A DNA stretch of 64,000 bases from Rugalucina vietnamica. Its lineage: Eukaryota; Mollusca; Bivalvia; Lucinida; Lucinidae. The stretch spans positions 32,215,778 through 32,279,777 of the forward strand of contig OZ024876.1 of the NCBI GenBank assembly GCA_964017185.1, in the 5' to 3' direction. Each line of letters begins with the position of its first letter. Position 1 is the stretch's first letter. Below the pieces are notes generated by a model. The model was given only the letters and a program-made list of their open reading frames with translations. It ran no database searches and had not been told where the DNA came from. Below, one piece after another: positions 25,501-39,685 of this stretch. The translations under genes were made by a program, and so were the position numbers.

Positions 25501-28500
25501 GACAGGTCTGAATGAAAACTGGAATTACAAGCATTAAGCTCAACATTGCAAACAAAATCATGAATAACTTATTTTATTCAAATGATGAAGATATGAGCTG
25601 TGTCAAGTGAAATATCATCATCATGATTTTGATAAAAGTTGAAACTTTTACAACAATGTGTCAGATACGAATACTAGACACTTAAACTTCTGTATGAAAG
25701 GTTTCACAGCTGTAATGTGTTGGTATTTATGATGCAGCTCATATGGAAAAAGTCAATTTATATGTTAAGTTTTCAACAATTAATTTGCATTATGATATGT
25801 TTCTTATTATGCAGTCTTTAACTGTAGTTTAGTGTACATTAACTGCCATTGAAACTGTGTAAATTCCATTAGTGAATATCATGGAAGACTAATTTCCATG
25901 AAAATTGAACAAGCAACCAGAGCTGCATGATGAAATGATAAAACCACACACAAAGTTACAAATATCAAACTGGGAAAAGTCACAAAGAATGCTAAAACCT
26001 TGTTGTTTGTATTTAAGAACAGAATTGATATCACATGCACATATAATGAAAAAAAAAACAACAACCTAGCTTGCCACTTCTTTTCATGTATACAAAAAAT
26101 GCTAACATTCTCATCATGCAGCACATATGAAATAAATTATTAGCTCTGTATCTAACCTAAAAACTGTTCTTCAAGGATTGTAACAAGCCTGTGATGGCAC
26201 AAAATATGGTTTGAAAAATGAAAATTTAGAATTTAAAAAACATATTTACAAAACTGCAAAACATTCTGTCGCTTGCTTCAATTTATAGTTTTATACCAAA
26301 AATACTCTCAGGTGTAAATTGTGAACCATCAGTTCTTCGATTAATTTCAGTTAAATAGATAAGCAGTGAATTTTAGGGAAAATTGTAGGTGCTCATAACA
26401 TTAAATTAGAACAAAATACATAATTTTGTTTTCATTTATAACATCCTAACCCCACCGCCTATTTTTATACATGTGAAAACATGTTAAAGCTTTTCTTGTT
26501 ATGTTTTTCCCCATTGTAAGTCTATCAGTTGCCATGGAAACCAGAGTTCTGATCTGACCTGGCCCAAATCCTTATGCAACCTTTCCCCTTCTCAGTGAAT
26601 CTTCAGGTAAAATTTGATCGCAAATGGCCCAGCTGCCATAAAGTGATGCATGCACAGCTCAAGTATCATTCTATAAGTTCACCTTGTGAGCCTTCAGATC
26701 AGGTGAGCTAACAAGTAGCCTAAAGGACAACAATCCCTCACCTTAGTCAACAAGTACAGACACTGGACAAGATTTTTCTGGTGTACTCTATTGGATCCAA
26801 GAGGCACATGTTGGCAGGATTTATAAAGGGGATACTAGCCAATGCTAGACACAAATGTAAAAGCTCAAGGCCTTGTGCTTTCAGAGAAGAAGTCTTTTTT
26901 ATGTACTTCCCATTATAAGCCTATCGCAGATAATGATGCCTGTGGGGCCAGACCTGAATGGATCCCAGGGGCACTGCAGGATTTATAGAGAGGATTTCTA
27001 TACATTGCTACACATGAAATATAAAAGCCCTCTGCCTTGTGATTTCAGAGAAGAAGACTTTTTTATGTATTTTGCTGCATACCAAATATAGAAGCTTTGG
27101 GTCTTGTGGTTTCAGAGAAGAAGATTTTCCATGTATTTCCCATTATAAGCCTATGGCAGATAATGACGCCCCCGGTATGGGGCTTGTATGAACCCTTGAG
27201 GCACCGTTTGCAGGATTTATAAAGAAGAGTACTATACATTGCTACACAAAATCTTCAAGCTCTGGGCCTTGTGGTTTCGGAGAAGAGATTTTTTTATGTT
27301 TTTCCCATTAAAACTCTATGGGAGCCAGGCTTGGGCAATGCATTAAACTAATGCCAATGCATTAGCAATGCATTAGCTATTTCTCAACTAATGCTAATAT
27401 TAATTTTGGCATTAGAACAATGCTAATTCTAATGCATTACTTTTGCAAATTTTGCTAATGCATTAGCATTAGATTAGGCATTAGCTACAAAACTTTTTTC
27501 TATGATTTACATAATTTGTCTAAATTCATTAATTAGGATTCTGTTCACAAACAATTTCCAAAGGTGTCCTTTTATGAAGATTTTTTGTCAGGTGAATACA
27601 TCCATTGAGGAATGCTATATAAGAGCACCATTTCACAATAACAGAATTTAAGATTATAATTGCACAGCCATAAGTTTTATAATATGTTTCAGTATGAAAA
27701 CTAGGTTTCAAATTGAACAGTGATTGATTCATAATTTGATACATCGTTCTTGATCTTATACTGAGTCTATCATTTTCTGATCATCACCTCAGGTGTGGAG
27801 TGGATGGCTAAATCTAGAATTTAGTCAAGGGGAAAAACATTTGGGGTGGGCTATTAAAACTATTTATAAGATATATATCTGAGGCATAATAAAACACATG
27901 CCTCCGGGCCTATTATTTAAACAGAAGCCTTAAATTCCTCAGTGGTCATTGATGAGACCACTGAAGAAGGGAGACTATTCCAGGGCGGAACAGTTCTGGG
28001 CAAAAATGAATTTTTCAGGGCATCACTATAAGCAAATTGTCATGTGTATTGTGATTCATGCGATGCCCGAAGTACCTCTTTATCATGAATGTGTTAAATA
28101 ACTTTTTTTTATTCAGTTTAACGTCCCTTTCAAGATTATTTCAGCTCATATGAGACGGGCCAATCAGTAGGTGGGGCAAAAACGGGAGAACCCCGAGAAA
28201 AACCACCTGGCACACCCGCAAGCAGAACTTGGCTTGTTTTGAAGTACAAGAATCAGCAATGTATGATAAATGATTAAATGTTAAATGAAGATACATGTAC
28301 AACCCATCATTGCACTGGTTCAATTCCCTATCGCAAAATAAGACTCCTGAAAACTGATGCCAATGCCAATGCATTATTTTGTCAAATAATGCTAATGCCA
28401 ATGCATTGTTTTTATAAACTAGCTAATGCCAATGCTAATGCCAATGCTCCAAATCAGTTTTAATGCTAATGACAATGCATTACTTTACCAACTCTGATGG

Positions 28501-31500
28501 GAGCTACCTGTTGCCATGGAAACCAGAGTTCTGATCCAACCTGACCCAAAACCTAATGTAACCTTTCCACTCCTCAGTGATGCGTCAGATAAAATTGATC
28601 ACAACTGGCCCAGCAGCTTTTGAGATATTCATGTTTGAAAGTGTTAATGGTTACATGGATGCACACACGGCTCAAGTATCATTCTATAAGCACACCTTGA
28701 GAGCCTTCGGATCAGGTGAGATAAAAATGTTAAAACATGCATAAAAAGCAAGACGACTAGCTCTTGCCCATCAATGTAGCCCTCAGGTTAGCATCAGCCA
28801 AATACAAAGGTACATCAGAGAGAGAGACAGAATTAACAATTTCTTTTACAACCTGTCAAACACAATTATCTATATTAACATACATTCATTAGAGATATGT
28901 TTAACAATTGTTTACCACAAGAAATCTAGATTGTCTTTAAGGTGTGTTTTCCCAATAGAAGGGATTTCACTTCTTAACAATACATATCAAATGTTACATT
29001 TGTTGTTTGATTTAATGCTCATCATCAACAGTCAAGAGATAGGTCATGCGAGGACAGTCAATAACTCTGGCCATGCTTCAATATGAATAAGACACACTAC
29101 CAACCAAGCTACCACGCCAAGTCAATGTGACACATACACTAACCTCTACCTTCTTATTTGTGATTACTACAGCTAGTGTTGTGCCATTTGTTATATAATT
29201 TTCTCAAGTGACATTTCTAATTCAAGTTTAAAGTTACCATTTATATCCATGTTTCTGGAGGTCATCCCTCACTGTAGCTGGGTGTATCACTGAGCTGTCT
29301 GACTTGGGGGCATCCCGGGCACAATATGACATGAAAATATCTGCAAACAGAATTAACCCATATGATACATGGAATTACCCATCTTTTTCCCCAATCATTG
29401 TTAGGGACACCAGCAGTAATTTCGTTTGTTTTTTTTTTTATTTTCTTTTTCAATAATATCCCTCTATATATAAAAAAAAAAACACAGAATATTCCTGGAT
29501 GGGACACTGTGTTCTCACCCATCAGACAAGCATATCCCATTGTGTGCCTGTCCAAGATACTTCTGTCTCAGTACTAGTAGATGCAAATCATTTCTCTGTT
29601 AAGCCAAAAGAAATGTACATCTTTATGTTTACTTCCATATAAGGAAATGATAAGCTAGGTGTCAAATGTCATTGATTAAAATAAACTTAAAGATGTTAAT
29701 TTCAGGAAGTTTACAGGCGTAATTGTAGTCTGCTGCTTTGATAAAAACCTCAAAATTTTATCTATTTTTTAATTCAGTTTAACATCCCTTTCAAGATTAT
29801 TTCAGCTCATATGAGACGGGCCAATCAGTAGGTGGGGCAAAAACGGGAGGACCCCGAGAAAACCACCTGGCACACCCGCAAGCAGAACTTGGCTTGTCTC
29901 AAATGTGGCCAGTGCGGGACTCGAACCTACACCAGACACAGCGGTGAGATGATCAAGTGATTAAGAAACAGCGCTCTTAACCGCTAGGCCACGGGGGCCG
30001 CCCACTTTTTTAAAATATGCCCATTCGGCCAAGGAAAAATGAACTCGAGTAAAAAACAAAATGGTTGTTAAAACTTGTGACATGTCCTTTTTTTACCTGT
30101 TCAATGTTGCTACATCAAATCATGTCAATTTCATGCAGCCCATGTTAATTTCATGCAAATGCTATTTTTGGGTACTCAGGAGGATAATATGGATGTTTGG
30201 AGGTTAATATAGAAAACCTGTCAAGTAAACAATAGTATCCATTACCAGCAGACAGGTCTTTCCTGAGGTCTCTGAGATTACGTATTCCCTGAACAAGGTG
30301 AAGGTCAAAGTCAGCATGATTGTCTGGTGGCATACACGCTGAAAATCACAAGATAAAGATGACTTGAGCAGCGACATCAGAAAACAAACATTTTGCATAT
30401 GCGAAAACAAAGGCGCAGATCAGCTTCGCAGTAACTGCGAAGCTGATCAGCGCCTTTGTTTTCGCTACACAGATAGTACAGTTCCTCTACTTTCTAAATA
30501 AAAAAATTCGAGCGAGCCTCTAGCCATCTTCTGTGCTTGTACAACTCGATTTGTGTCAGACCTGTTCAGAAACCATGTTGTTGGTTTCCTCTTGTCATGT
30601 CTCACTTGTTTGTTTTTGTTTGTTTTAAAATAGGGTTTAACATCCCAGTCAACAATATTTCAGTCATGTCTAGATGGAGCAAACACTTCCCGAGTATGAA
30701 CCAAAACAGTGAACCAACAATCTGTACATGCAAAAACAAAGGCGTAGATCAACTGTGCAGTAACTGTACAGCTGATCAGCGCCATTGTTTTCACTACATG
30801 GATAGTACAATCCCTCTTCCTCTTAAATCTGAAATTTAAAGCTTCTAACCTTCTTCTGCGACTGTACAGGTTGGTTTGTGTCTGATCTGGTCGGAAACCC
30901 AAATTGTTGTTTTTCTCATGTGGCAGCTCAAATCCATTTCTGTGTTTTGTGAACTAAAGAGCTCAATCAGCCTTTATATAATGCTACTTGGTTACAAGGT
31001 AATTTTGCTTATTACACAGTCATGACAGTCATGTCACCAATGGGTAATTTTTACTCTCTCTCTATACTTTAAGGACAGACATTTTCTCATGACTTTTATT
31101 TCGCAATTTACCTATATTTCCGAATTATTCCAATTTTTTTTTTTTTTTTTTTTTTGATTCAGTTTTACGTCCCTTTCAAGCTTTTTCACTCATATCAAGA
31201 CGAATCAATCGGTAGGTGGGGCGAAAACCGGAGTACCCGGGGAAAACCACCTGACACACCCGAAAGCAGAACATGGCTTGTCTCACATATGAATTCGTGC
31301 CCCGTGCGAGGCGCGAACCCACATCGGTGAGATGATCGAATGATCAAGAGCACTGAAGTCAGCGACCTTAACCACTCGGCCAAGGGGGCCGCCCTTTATA
31401 ATTCATGAATGAGTACTTTTGAAGACTATACAGCTTATCACAACACTTTTTTAGGGAGACCTTAGAATTTGCGAGTCAACAAATTCGCAAATATTAGCGA

Positions 31501-34500
31501 AAAATTAAGTTCAGGCAAACATTTCCAAATTTACAGTGATAAAAGTATGTCCTTCTAAAGAGAATGTATCCAACCTAGAGAATATAAGAATCTTTCATGG
31601 TATGGATAGACAAATCTGTCCCAAGGGTCACAGTTTGGCATCACAAGGCGAGCCTCGTGATGCCAAACTGTGACCCGAGGGACACATTTGTCTATCCATA
31701 CCTTACACACATGATGGATTCTTTTTCTTGCACGCCTTAAGTTAATGTGGCGAAGCTTGATATTCATACTACAAGTATTTACCTAGTAAAAACACTACAA
31801 TAGTGGTGTCCGTCATTTTGAATTAAAACATTTTGACGTCATAGTGACGTGTACGCTTAACGACGAAATTATGTGACGTCCAATACAACCAATATTAAAA
31901 AAGAACACTTGAACGCAGGGTGAGCCTGAGGTGAGATAACAAGGGTGAGATAAGAATTTCTCACATAGGGTAAAACGTAGGATTTCTCTATCTGGTGTGC
32001 AAGAACATTCTAGTGACACAAAATTTCTTACCAAGCAGATCAACACAGGAGATAGTATGGAAATATTTGACACACTGTAGGAATGGAGCCTTCAGACCGA
32101 TGGCCCGTCTCACAGTTGAAGCAGCAAACATATGGGGATCCCGTAAACCCTATAATAGACAGAAGTTCATTACGAAAACTTGCCCATGCAATATACAAAG
32201 ATTTTTTTTTCTGCTGTAAAAATTGAAAATTTCATTAGAAAAAAAAGATATTTTTTTATAATTTTGCTCAAAACATACATGTAGATCATGGGTATATGTT
32301 AGAACCGCCCCGCCGAAGTTGTTCTAATGACTCTAATGAGTACCCACAATCTATGTTTTGGACCGAAAGTAAGAAAAATAGTATACCCCTGTAAACCCCA
32401 GTTTTACTATACAAAAGTGGGGTATAAGGGGGTATACTTTACACAGACATGTTATCCTGATGTGTACGAGTCACATTCACCAGAAAAGCAGAGTTTTGCA
32501 TGTGCGAAAACAAAGACACAGCTCAGCTGTGCAGTTACTGCACGGCTGATCAGATCCTTTGTTCTGGGATAGAACAACTCCTCTTCTTCTTAAATTAGAA
32601 ATTTCAAGTTTCTAGCCTTCTTCTGAGACTGTACAGGCAGGTTTGTGTCAAACCTGGTCAGAAAACCCAAAGAAGGTTTTCATTTGATGCCGCTCATATG
32701 AGCTGTGATGCCAGAAAACAGGGATTTCCGCCCAGGTCCACACAAACCCACCGAAGAAAGCCAGAATCTTGAAATTTGGGGTATAAGTAGAGGAGGAAAA
32801 GAACTATCTATGTAGCAAAAACAAAGGCCTTGATCAGCTGTGCAGTTACTGCACAGCTGATCTACCCCTTGTTTTTTGCCTAGGCAAAAATCCGGTTTTC
32901 TCATGACTTGGCTCATATGTTACAAAGTTAATCGCTGAACAGTTATTAGCTGTAAATGTTGAGATATTGAGCATTGCAGTTAAACTCTCTATCATGAAAA
33001 AAGAATAATTATCTTCATATTTTCTGACGAGGTCCGACACCAGATGGCATAAAGAATTCTTGGTTAATCTTGTACATACGTATGTTGTACTTTCCACAAA
33101 GGTGACTATTTTTGAGCCATGTTTTGAGCCGTGACCATATTTGAACCTAAAATTTCCACTGAGTTTGGCCACTTTATTAATTATGAGCTGATTAAATTTC
33201 CTGCTCAGCTGAGTTGAGCATGAAAAAAGTTTTATAAGCTTGGGGCTATGTCGGACGCAAAAAAACGGGCTGTATAGTCACAGAAGAAGGCTAGAAGACT
33301 GATGTTAGGGATTTATGAAAAAGAGTGATTGTACTAACCATGAGGTGGAAACAAAGGGGCTGATCAGCCGTGCTGTTACTACTGAAGAGCACCTTTGTTT
33401 TAACATACATGTACATGCAAAAGTTGGTTCGCTTATGACAAGACATATATGCAACATTACCTGTTCCAGACAATCTGGGCAGGGCATGAGGTAGTCATAG
33501 GTGACACCGCGGAATGACTCTGATATCAGACCCTCAAACACCTCATGTACCAGGAAAATGACGTTCTCCGGCCGAGGTCCCTGTACTGTTACAACCAGGT
33601 CAGAGTCTCTGTAAATATATATGTATCAAGTCACAGTGAAGCCAGGAAAATAATGAGGTTTGGGGCTATTTAAAGTAACTTAAATTGAAGTGAGGCATAA
33701 ATTACATATTCGAGCTGCTGCATCAGAAAACCAACAATCTGCCTTTGTTTTCGCTACTAGGGTAGTACATACAATTCCTCTATTTAATTCCAAAATTTCA
33801 AGCTTCTAGCCTTCTTCTATGACACAGCAGGCCGATTTGTTTCTGACCAGGCCAGAAACTCAGATTGTTGGTTTTCTCAAAGGCTCGTTTTTTTTAAACA
33901 ATGCTATGACATGACCTGGTTTGAAGCTCTCCAACAAGGCTTGTCTCACTACAAATTTCTTACTGAACTGTCAGGTCTCTCAAATAAGACAATTTTTGTC
34001 AGATTTGTGTAGACGTTCATTGATTCATTCTGTCATCTATTGGTTTTATGGGCCACAAATCGGGACGGTGTTTACAAAAATAGGAATTTGGCGAAGATGC
34101 CATAGACACATCAATGGGATGTTCATCATTAGACTTTTTAAATAAATTTTCACTGCTCAGTTCAATTTGCGCTGAATGTGACTTACATTCCTGTGTGTGT
34201 GAAATGGTCAGTCAGACAGAGGAATCTCTCCAAACAGAACATGGACATGAAAATGAAGTGATAAAAACACCCATCTATTACCAAAGACAGTATATATGGT
34301 AAATTCAGATCAGCAGAACTCTTTGCATAATAATGTATCCATGAGGCCCTCTTATGACAGTATAGATAATGTAAGTTTCTCTACATGTATAAGACACGAT
34401 TCACTTTCAGGTACAGAGGATAGTGTCAATTTCCAGAGCCCTGCTGTGCATGAGGGCTCTCAAACTAATAGTGTATTATCTCAAGATAGAGATCATATAT

Positions 34501-37500
34501 CAACCTTCTTATCTACAGGTAGTGACCAAAGCTCTACTGTGCATTCATCTAGGGGGTTTAATAACACATCCTCAACTCAGCATGTGTCTGACATTACAGC
34601 ACCTGATCAGTCTGATGCAAACCAGTTACTTGATTTAGGATTAAAATGTAAAGGCTTTAGAATGGGACACATGAACATACAAGGTTTAAGTAATAAAATG
34701 GACCAGGTACGCCTGTTATTGGAGTCTGACAAAAATCAAATTCATGTCCTAGGCTTGAGTGAGACTAAATTAAATGACATTCATCCTGATTCAGTTTTTG
34801 AAATCAATGGATTCCAAAAGCCATTTAGGAAAGATAGATTGACAAACTCTGGAGGTGGTGTTTTAGTCTATGTTAAAGAAGGTATTAGCTGTACTAGGAG
34901 AACTGACCTAGAACAGGTATCGCTTGAATGTGTTTGGCTAGAAATAAAGCCAGTAAATAGCAAATCTTTTCTAGTTGGTAACATTTATAGACCTCCTAAT
35001 GCAACCATTCAATGGAATGAGAATTTTGAAGACTGCATAGAAAATGTCCTAAGAGAGGAGAAAGAAATTTATTTAATGGGGGATATTAACAGAGATCTAT
35101 TAAATAACCAAATTAAAAATGTCTGGACAGAATATATGGAGCCCTTTGGTTTAACTCAGCTAGTTTCTGAAGCTACTAGAGTGACTAGTGATTCTAGCAC
35201 TTTGATAGATCACATATATTCAAATTGCCCAGAAAATGTTAATTCTCTCAATGTACCCAAGATCGGGCTAAGTGACCACTTCCCTATATTTATCACACGA
35301 AAAATGCATAATCAACCCCCAAAGAATGTCCACTTTACAATAGCCTATAGAAGTTTCAAAAATTTTAAGGAAGCAGAATTTATTGAAGATCTTCAAACTG
35401 TTCCATGGGATACTATTAAATTATTTGAGGATACTGATGACATTATGGATGCTTGGTTAGACTTATTTTTACAAGTAGTTGACAAACATGTACCAATCAA
35501 ACAACATAGAGTAAAGCACAAAAATCAGCCCGAATGGATGTCAGCGGAAATACTTGAGGCCATAAAGTGTAGAGATAGGCATAAATCTGTAGGTAATGAA
35601 GATGAATACAAGACCTGGAGAAATAAAGTAATCAAGCTTATAAATAATTCTAAAAAAGCTCAGTACCAAAGATTCATTGACAATAATAAAGGTAATCCAA
35701 GCAGCATTTACAAAATCTTTAAGGAAGTAGGTGCCGGTAAAGGTCTGCACAAACAGCCTGCTGCAACTTCAATTAAAGTTGGAGATACTCTGATAGAGGA
35801 TCCAACAGAAATGGCCAATGAATTCAACACCTTTTTTGTCAATATAGCATCAAAGGTAAAAGAGCCAACCATTAACACAAAGCATGAGAAACTAAGAGAA
35901 TTTTGTCATTCAAAGCTTCCTGCAGATACAAAATTTATAATCCCTCCAGTAAGTAATGAATATGTTTCCAAGTTTCTTTCTAATATTGACATAAATAAAG
36001 CTACAGGTACAGACAGAATTGGGCCACGCCTCCTTAAGCTAGCGGCACCATACATCACTGATGAAATAATGTTTATATGCAATCATAGTATTTCTAATTC
36101 AGTTTTTCCAAGTAAATGGAAAGAGGCAAAAGTAGCCCCTCTTCATAAAAATGGTTCTCATGAGGAACTCAATAATTATAGACCTATTTCAATTTTGCCA
36201 GTCCTTTCGAAAGTACTGGAAAAACATGTACATGCAAGTCTATCTGAATTTTTACATGAACATTCATTATTACACAAAACCCAATCTGGCTTCAGAGCAA
36301 AGCATTCTTGTGAAACGGCTCTAGTCAACATGGTTGATTCATGGTTAGATGCCATTGATAATGGTCAAATGATTGGTGTTGTGCTTGTTGATTTTAAAAA
36401 AGCTTTTGATCTTGTAGATCACAAAATTTTGTTAAATAAATTGGAAATATATGGTATAAAAGATGAGGCACTGCTTTGGTTTGACACATATCTTAGAAAC
36501 AGGAAACAGCAGGTAACAATCAATAATTGTAAGTCAGAACTGAAGAATATATCATCTGGTGTTCCCCAAGGATCTATTTTGGGGCCACTCTTATTTTTAC
36601 TTTTTATCAATGATCTTCCTTTATACACCAATAACGTTTTTACAGATCTTTATGCTGATGACACAACTTTATATGTTATTCACAATTCCATGGAACAGAT
36701 TGAAAATGACCTTCAGACTGCTTTAAACAATCTACATATATGGTGTAAAAGAAATGGAATGGTGCTTAACTCGGCAAAAACTAAGGTCATGTTGGTTACA
36801 ACAAAGCAAAGGCGAAATAGACTTGGTTGTGATAGCCTTGATCTTAAATTTAATAATGAAGACCTCAATATGATATCAAATGACAAACTTTTAGGCGTAT
36901 TCGTCGACAACAATTTGACATGGTCAGAACATATAAAGCATTTAACAAAAAAGATTTCCTCAAGCACATGGCTTCTATCAAGAATTAAACGATTCTTGTC
37001 TAGAGATCATAGAGTCCAGTTCTATAAGTCCTACATCCAGCCGCATATTGATTTTTGTAATATTGTCTGGGGAAGTTCTTCTGAGTCTATCAAATCAAGA
37101 TTATTCAAACTACAGAAAAGAGTATGTAGGATTATCTTAGATTATAATGTGGATGACTGCGAGGAAGCTATGAAATCTTTAAAGATTATGTCTATATATG
37201 ATCGACTCTATCTCCGAAAAGCTAAATTTATGTTTAAGGTTTACACTAACGAAGCACCTACATATATTTCTGAAAACTTCACTTTAAGAAACAATATTAA
37301 CACTAGTATTAATCTGAGATCATCTTCCAGTGGCTGTTTTATACCACTCAAGCCTAGGACAGAACTCTTTAAGCATAGTATGAGGTACTCCGGATGTCTA
37401 ATTTGGAATAGTCTTCCAGATGAGGTTAAAAGTGCTCAGACTGTTGCCACATTTCATAACAGATGCTTGAAATGGCTGGTTGAGTGAATTTTGTATAAGC

Positions 37501-39644
37501 ATTATATATTTGTCATTTAATATTGTACATGCTGCATACTGATATTAGTATAGTTACTTAGTTCCATAGTCTCATTTTTTTGTACTAAGTGTTTTGTTAT
37601 ACACCTGTACATTTTCTAAATAACTTAATCATATGTATCATTTTTGGTATTACATGTATTAATTAATGGTACCTTTATTCTCAGCTCCTTTTATGAGTAC
37701 CTTCTCATTTCGTTTTCGGTTAAGGTGTAAACTAAATGGATATGATATAAAGTGCTATAAGCAAATGATAAGTCGTATCAATACTATTACTTACTATTGC
37801 ATCTGAACTGCTTAAATTATGATTGTCATGCTGCACATGACAATAAAAGAAAAAGGTTGAGCGGACATTTCTGGTAGTTTGGTATGATTATTGCACTTGC
37901 TAATGGTTTCACCATTATTAAAAACATCTAATATGAAATGTGACACATCTGAATTGTTTTGCTTAAATTATTTTGTATTATATTTTCTCATTACCAGTTT
38001 GTTAAGCTATCCCATTATTATTAGGTATGTTTTAATTGTTCTGCAACAGTTACATCTAAATATATTTTGTCTTTTATCATTGCATGAAATGCTTGGTCAG
38101 TGCAAGTCCGAATCAGCCTTGAAAATAGTTTTCTCATTATGAGGCTCATATTATCAACACTGAATCATTTCATTTATTTTTTTCTCATCTTGTATCATTT
38201 GTTCTTTTTATCTCTCTCTGTCATTGTTTGTACCTGTACATATGTAAATATTGAGGGCCTCATGGAAGATTAGCTTTTACATATATGTATTTATTATGTA
38301 TGTGCTAAATGTTGTCACCCTCAAAAAATAAAGTCTTTACTTACTTACTTACTTACTTATCTACGAAATTTTCATGTATGCAAAGAAATTACAACCAGAG
38401 GACCAGTGGTCCTGCAAACACTATGAAATCAGGTATATGCCAATAATCATGTTTGCAAATTATGTTCTCATGTATATAGCCCAAGGGTAGGGACATATGA
38501 GCTCCTGGGGTTTAGTTTTTTCAGAATCCTAAATCTTTAGTTCATTTGCTTATTCCTGTATGACTTTCCCTTCCAAAAACATTTTAACAATTTTCTCCAT
38601 TTTGCTGCATAGGCAACCTATGTTGACCTTGCCAAAAAATGGGTCAAGGTCATCACGGTCATAATTTAGGTACACAATGGTGACTTTTCTTGGGTTGTTG
38701 CCACAAAATGGGTCAAGGTCATCATGGGTCATAATTTCGGTACACAATGATGACTTTTCTTGGGTTGTTGACAGATCTAGCAACGTCTTATTCCAGGTTT
38801 AATCAGGCCTCAAGGTTTTAGAACTTTTTTCATGCTCAGCTCAGCTGAGACTAAAATTTATCCTGCTCATAAATGCCAACAATTGTTGGCATTTTAACAT
38901 TTATCAGCAGGATAAATTACAGGCTTTTGTAATCTAATCTTTGGCTATTTTGTCATTTATGAGCAGTTTAAATTTTATGCTGAGCTGAGAATGAAAAAAG
39001 TTTTATAACCTTGGGGCAAGGTTGGACAAGAGAGACAGGTGTTTACCTGTGTTGTAGAATCAGTGCAATGTGTCCATTTTTCTTGAGGTAAGATCCTTTC
39101 TTCCAGATTAGAGATGCATCTGATATCTGATGGAGACGAACCTGTAACAACACAGAAGCAATGAGAAACTATGCACTCAGCTTACATATGACGCGCGACG
39201 CGAGAAAACCGGTCTTCGGGATTTCCGACCTGGTCTGATACAAACCAGTCTGTGCAGCTATAGAAGAAGGCTAGACGCTTGAAAATTCGGATTTAGGAAC
39301 AAGAGGAATTGTACTATCAGTGTAGCAAAAACAAAGGCACTGATCAGCTTCGCAGTAGATCAGCTTCGCAGCTACTGTGAAGCTGATCTGCGCCTTTGTT
39401 TTTGCATAGGCAAAATTCCGGTTTTCTCATGATGTGGCTCATATATCCTTTTTGTATTAGTACCTGATTGTTGATTTAGTTTTTTCCACATCGGTTTTTA
39501 GAGTGGGACTCTCAATCTGATTGCAACATTTCCGCATCATTGGTTACTTTTACCCTCTTGTAGCATAAATCTGATGGTCTTCAAGAAGAAATGAGCTATG
39601 AAATATTCTGAATTTTTGTACTAAAATATACTTCTTTCTTTTTT

Positions 39645-39685
<41 letters not shown>

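Larger units (their letters stand above)
33890..38362 (+). mobile_element. CR1/L2-type LINE, antisense to the host gene
   Basis: One coding unit (34296-37487) is preceded by an ORF1 remnant and followed by ~870 bp of 3' UTR ending AATAAAGTC, then TTTACTTACTTACTTACTTA. A short tandem 3' tail instead of poly(A) is usual for the CR1/L2/Rex clades. It lies in the intron between exons 17 and 18. The 5' boundary is approximate and the element is probably 5'-truncated. Confidence 0.85.

Noticed and set aside
31195-31395. tRNA-Leu/Ser gene on the minus strand
   Set aside because: A and B boxes are present but the spacing, the long body and several sister copies mark a SINE. A closed cloverleaf was not found.
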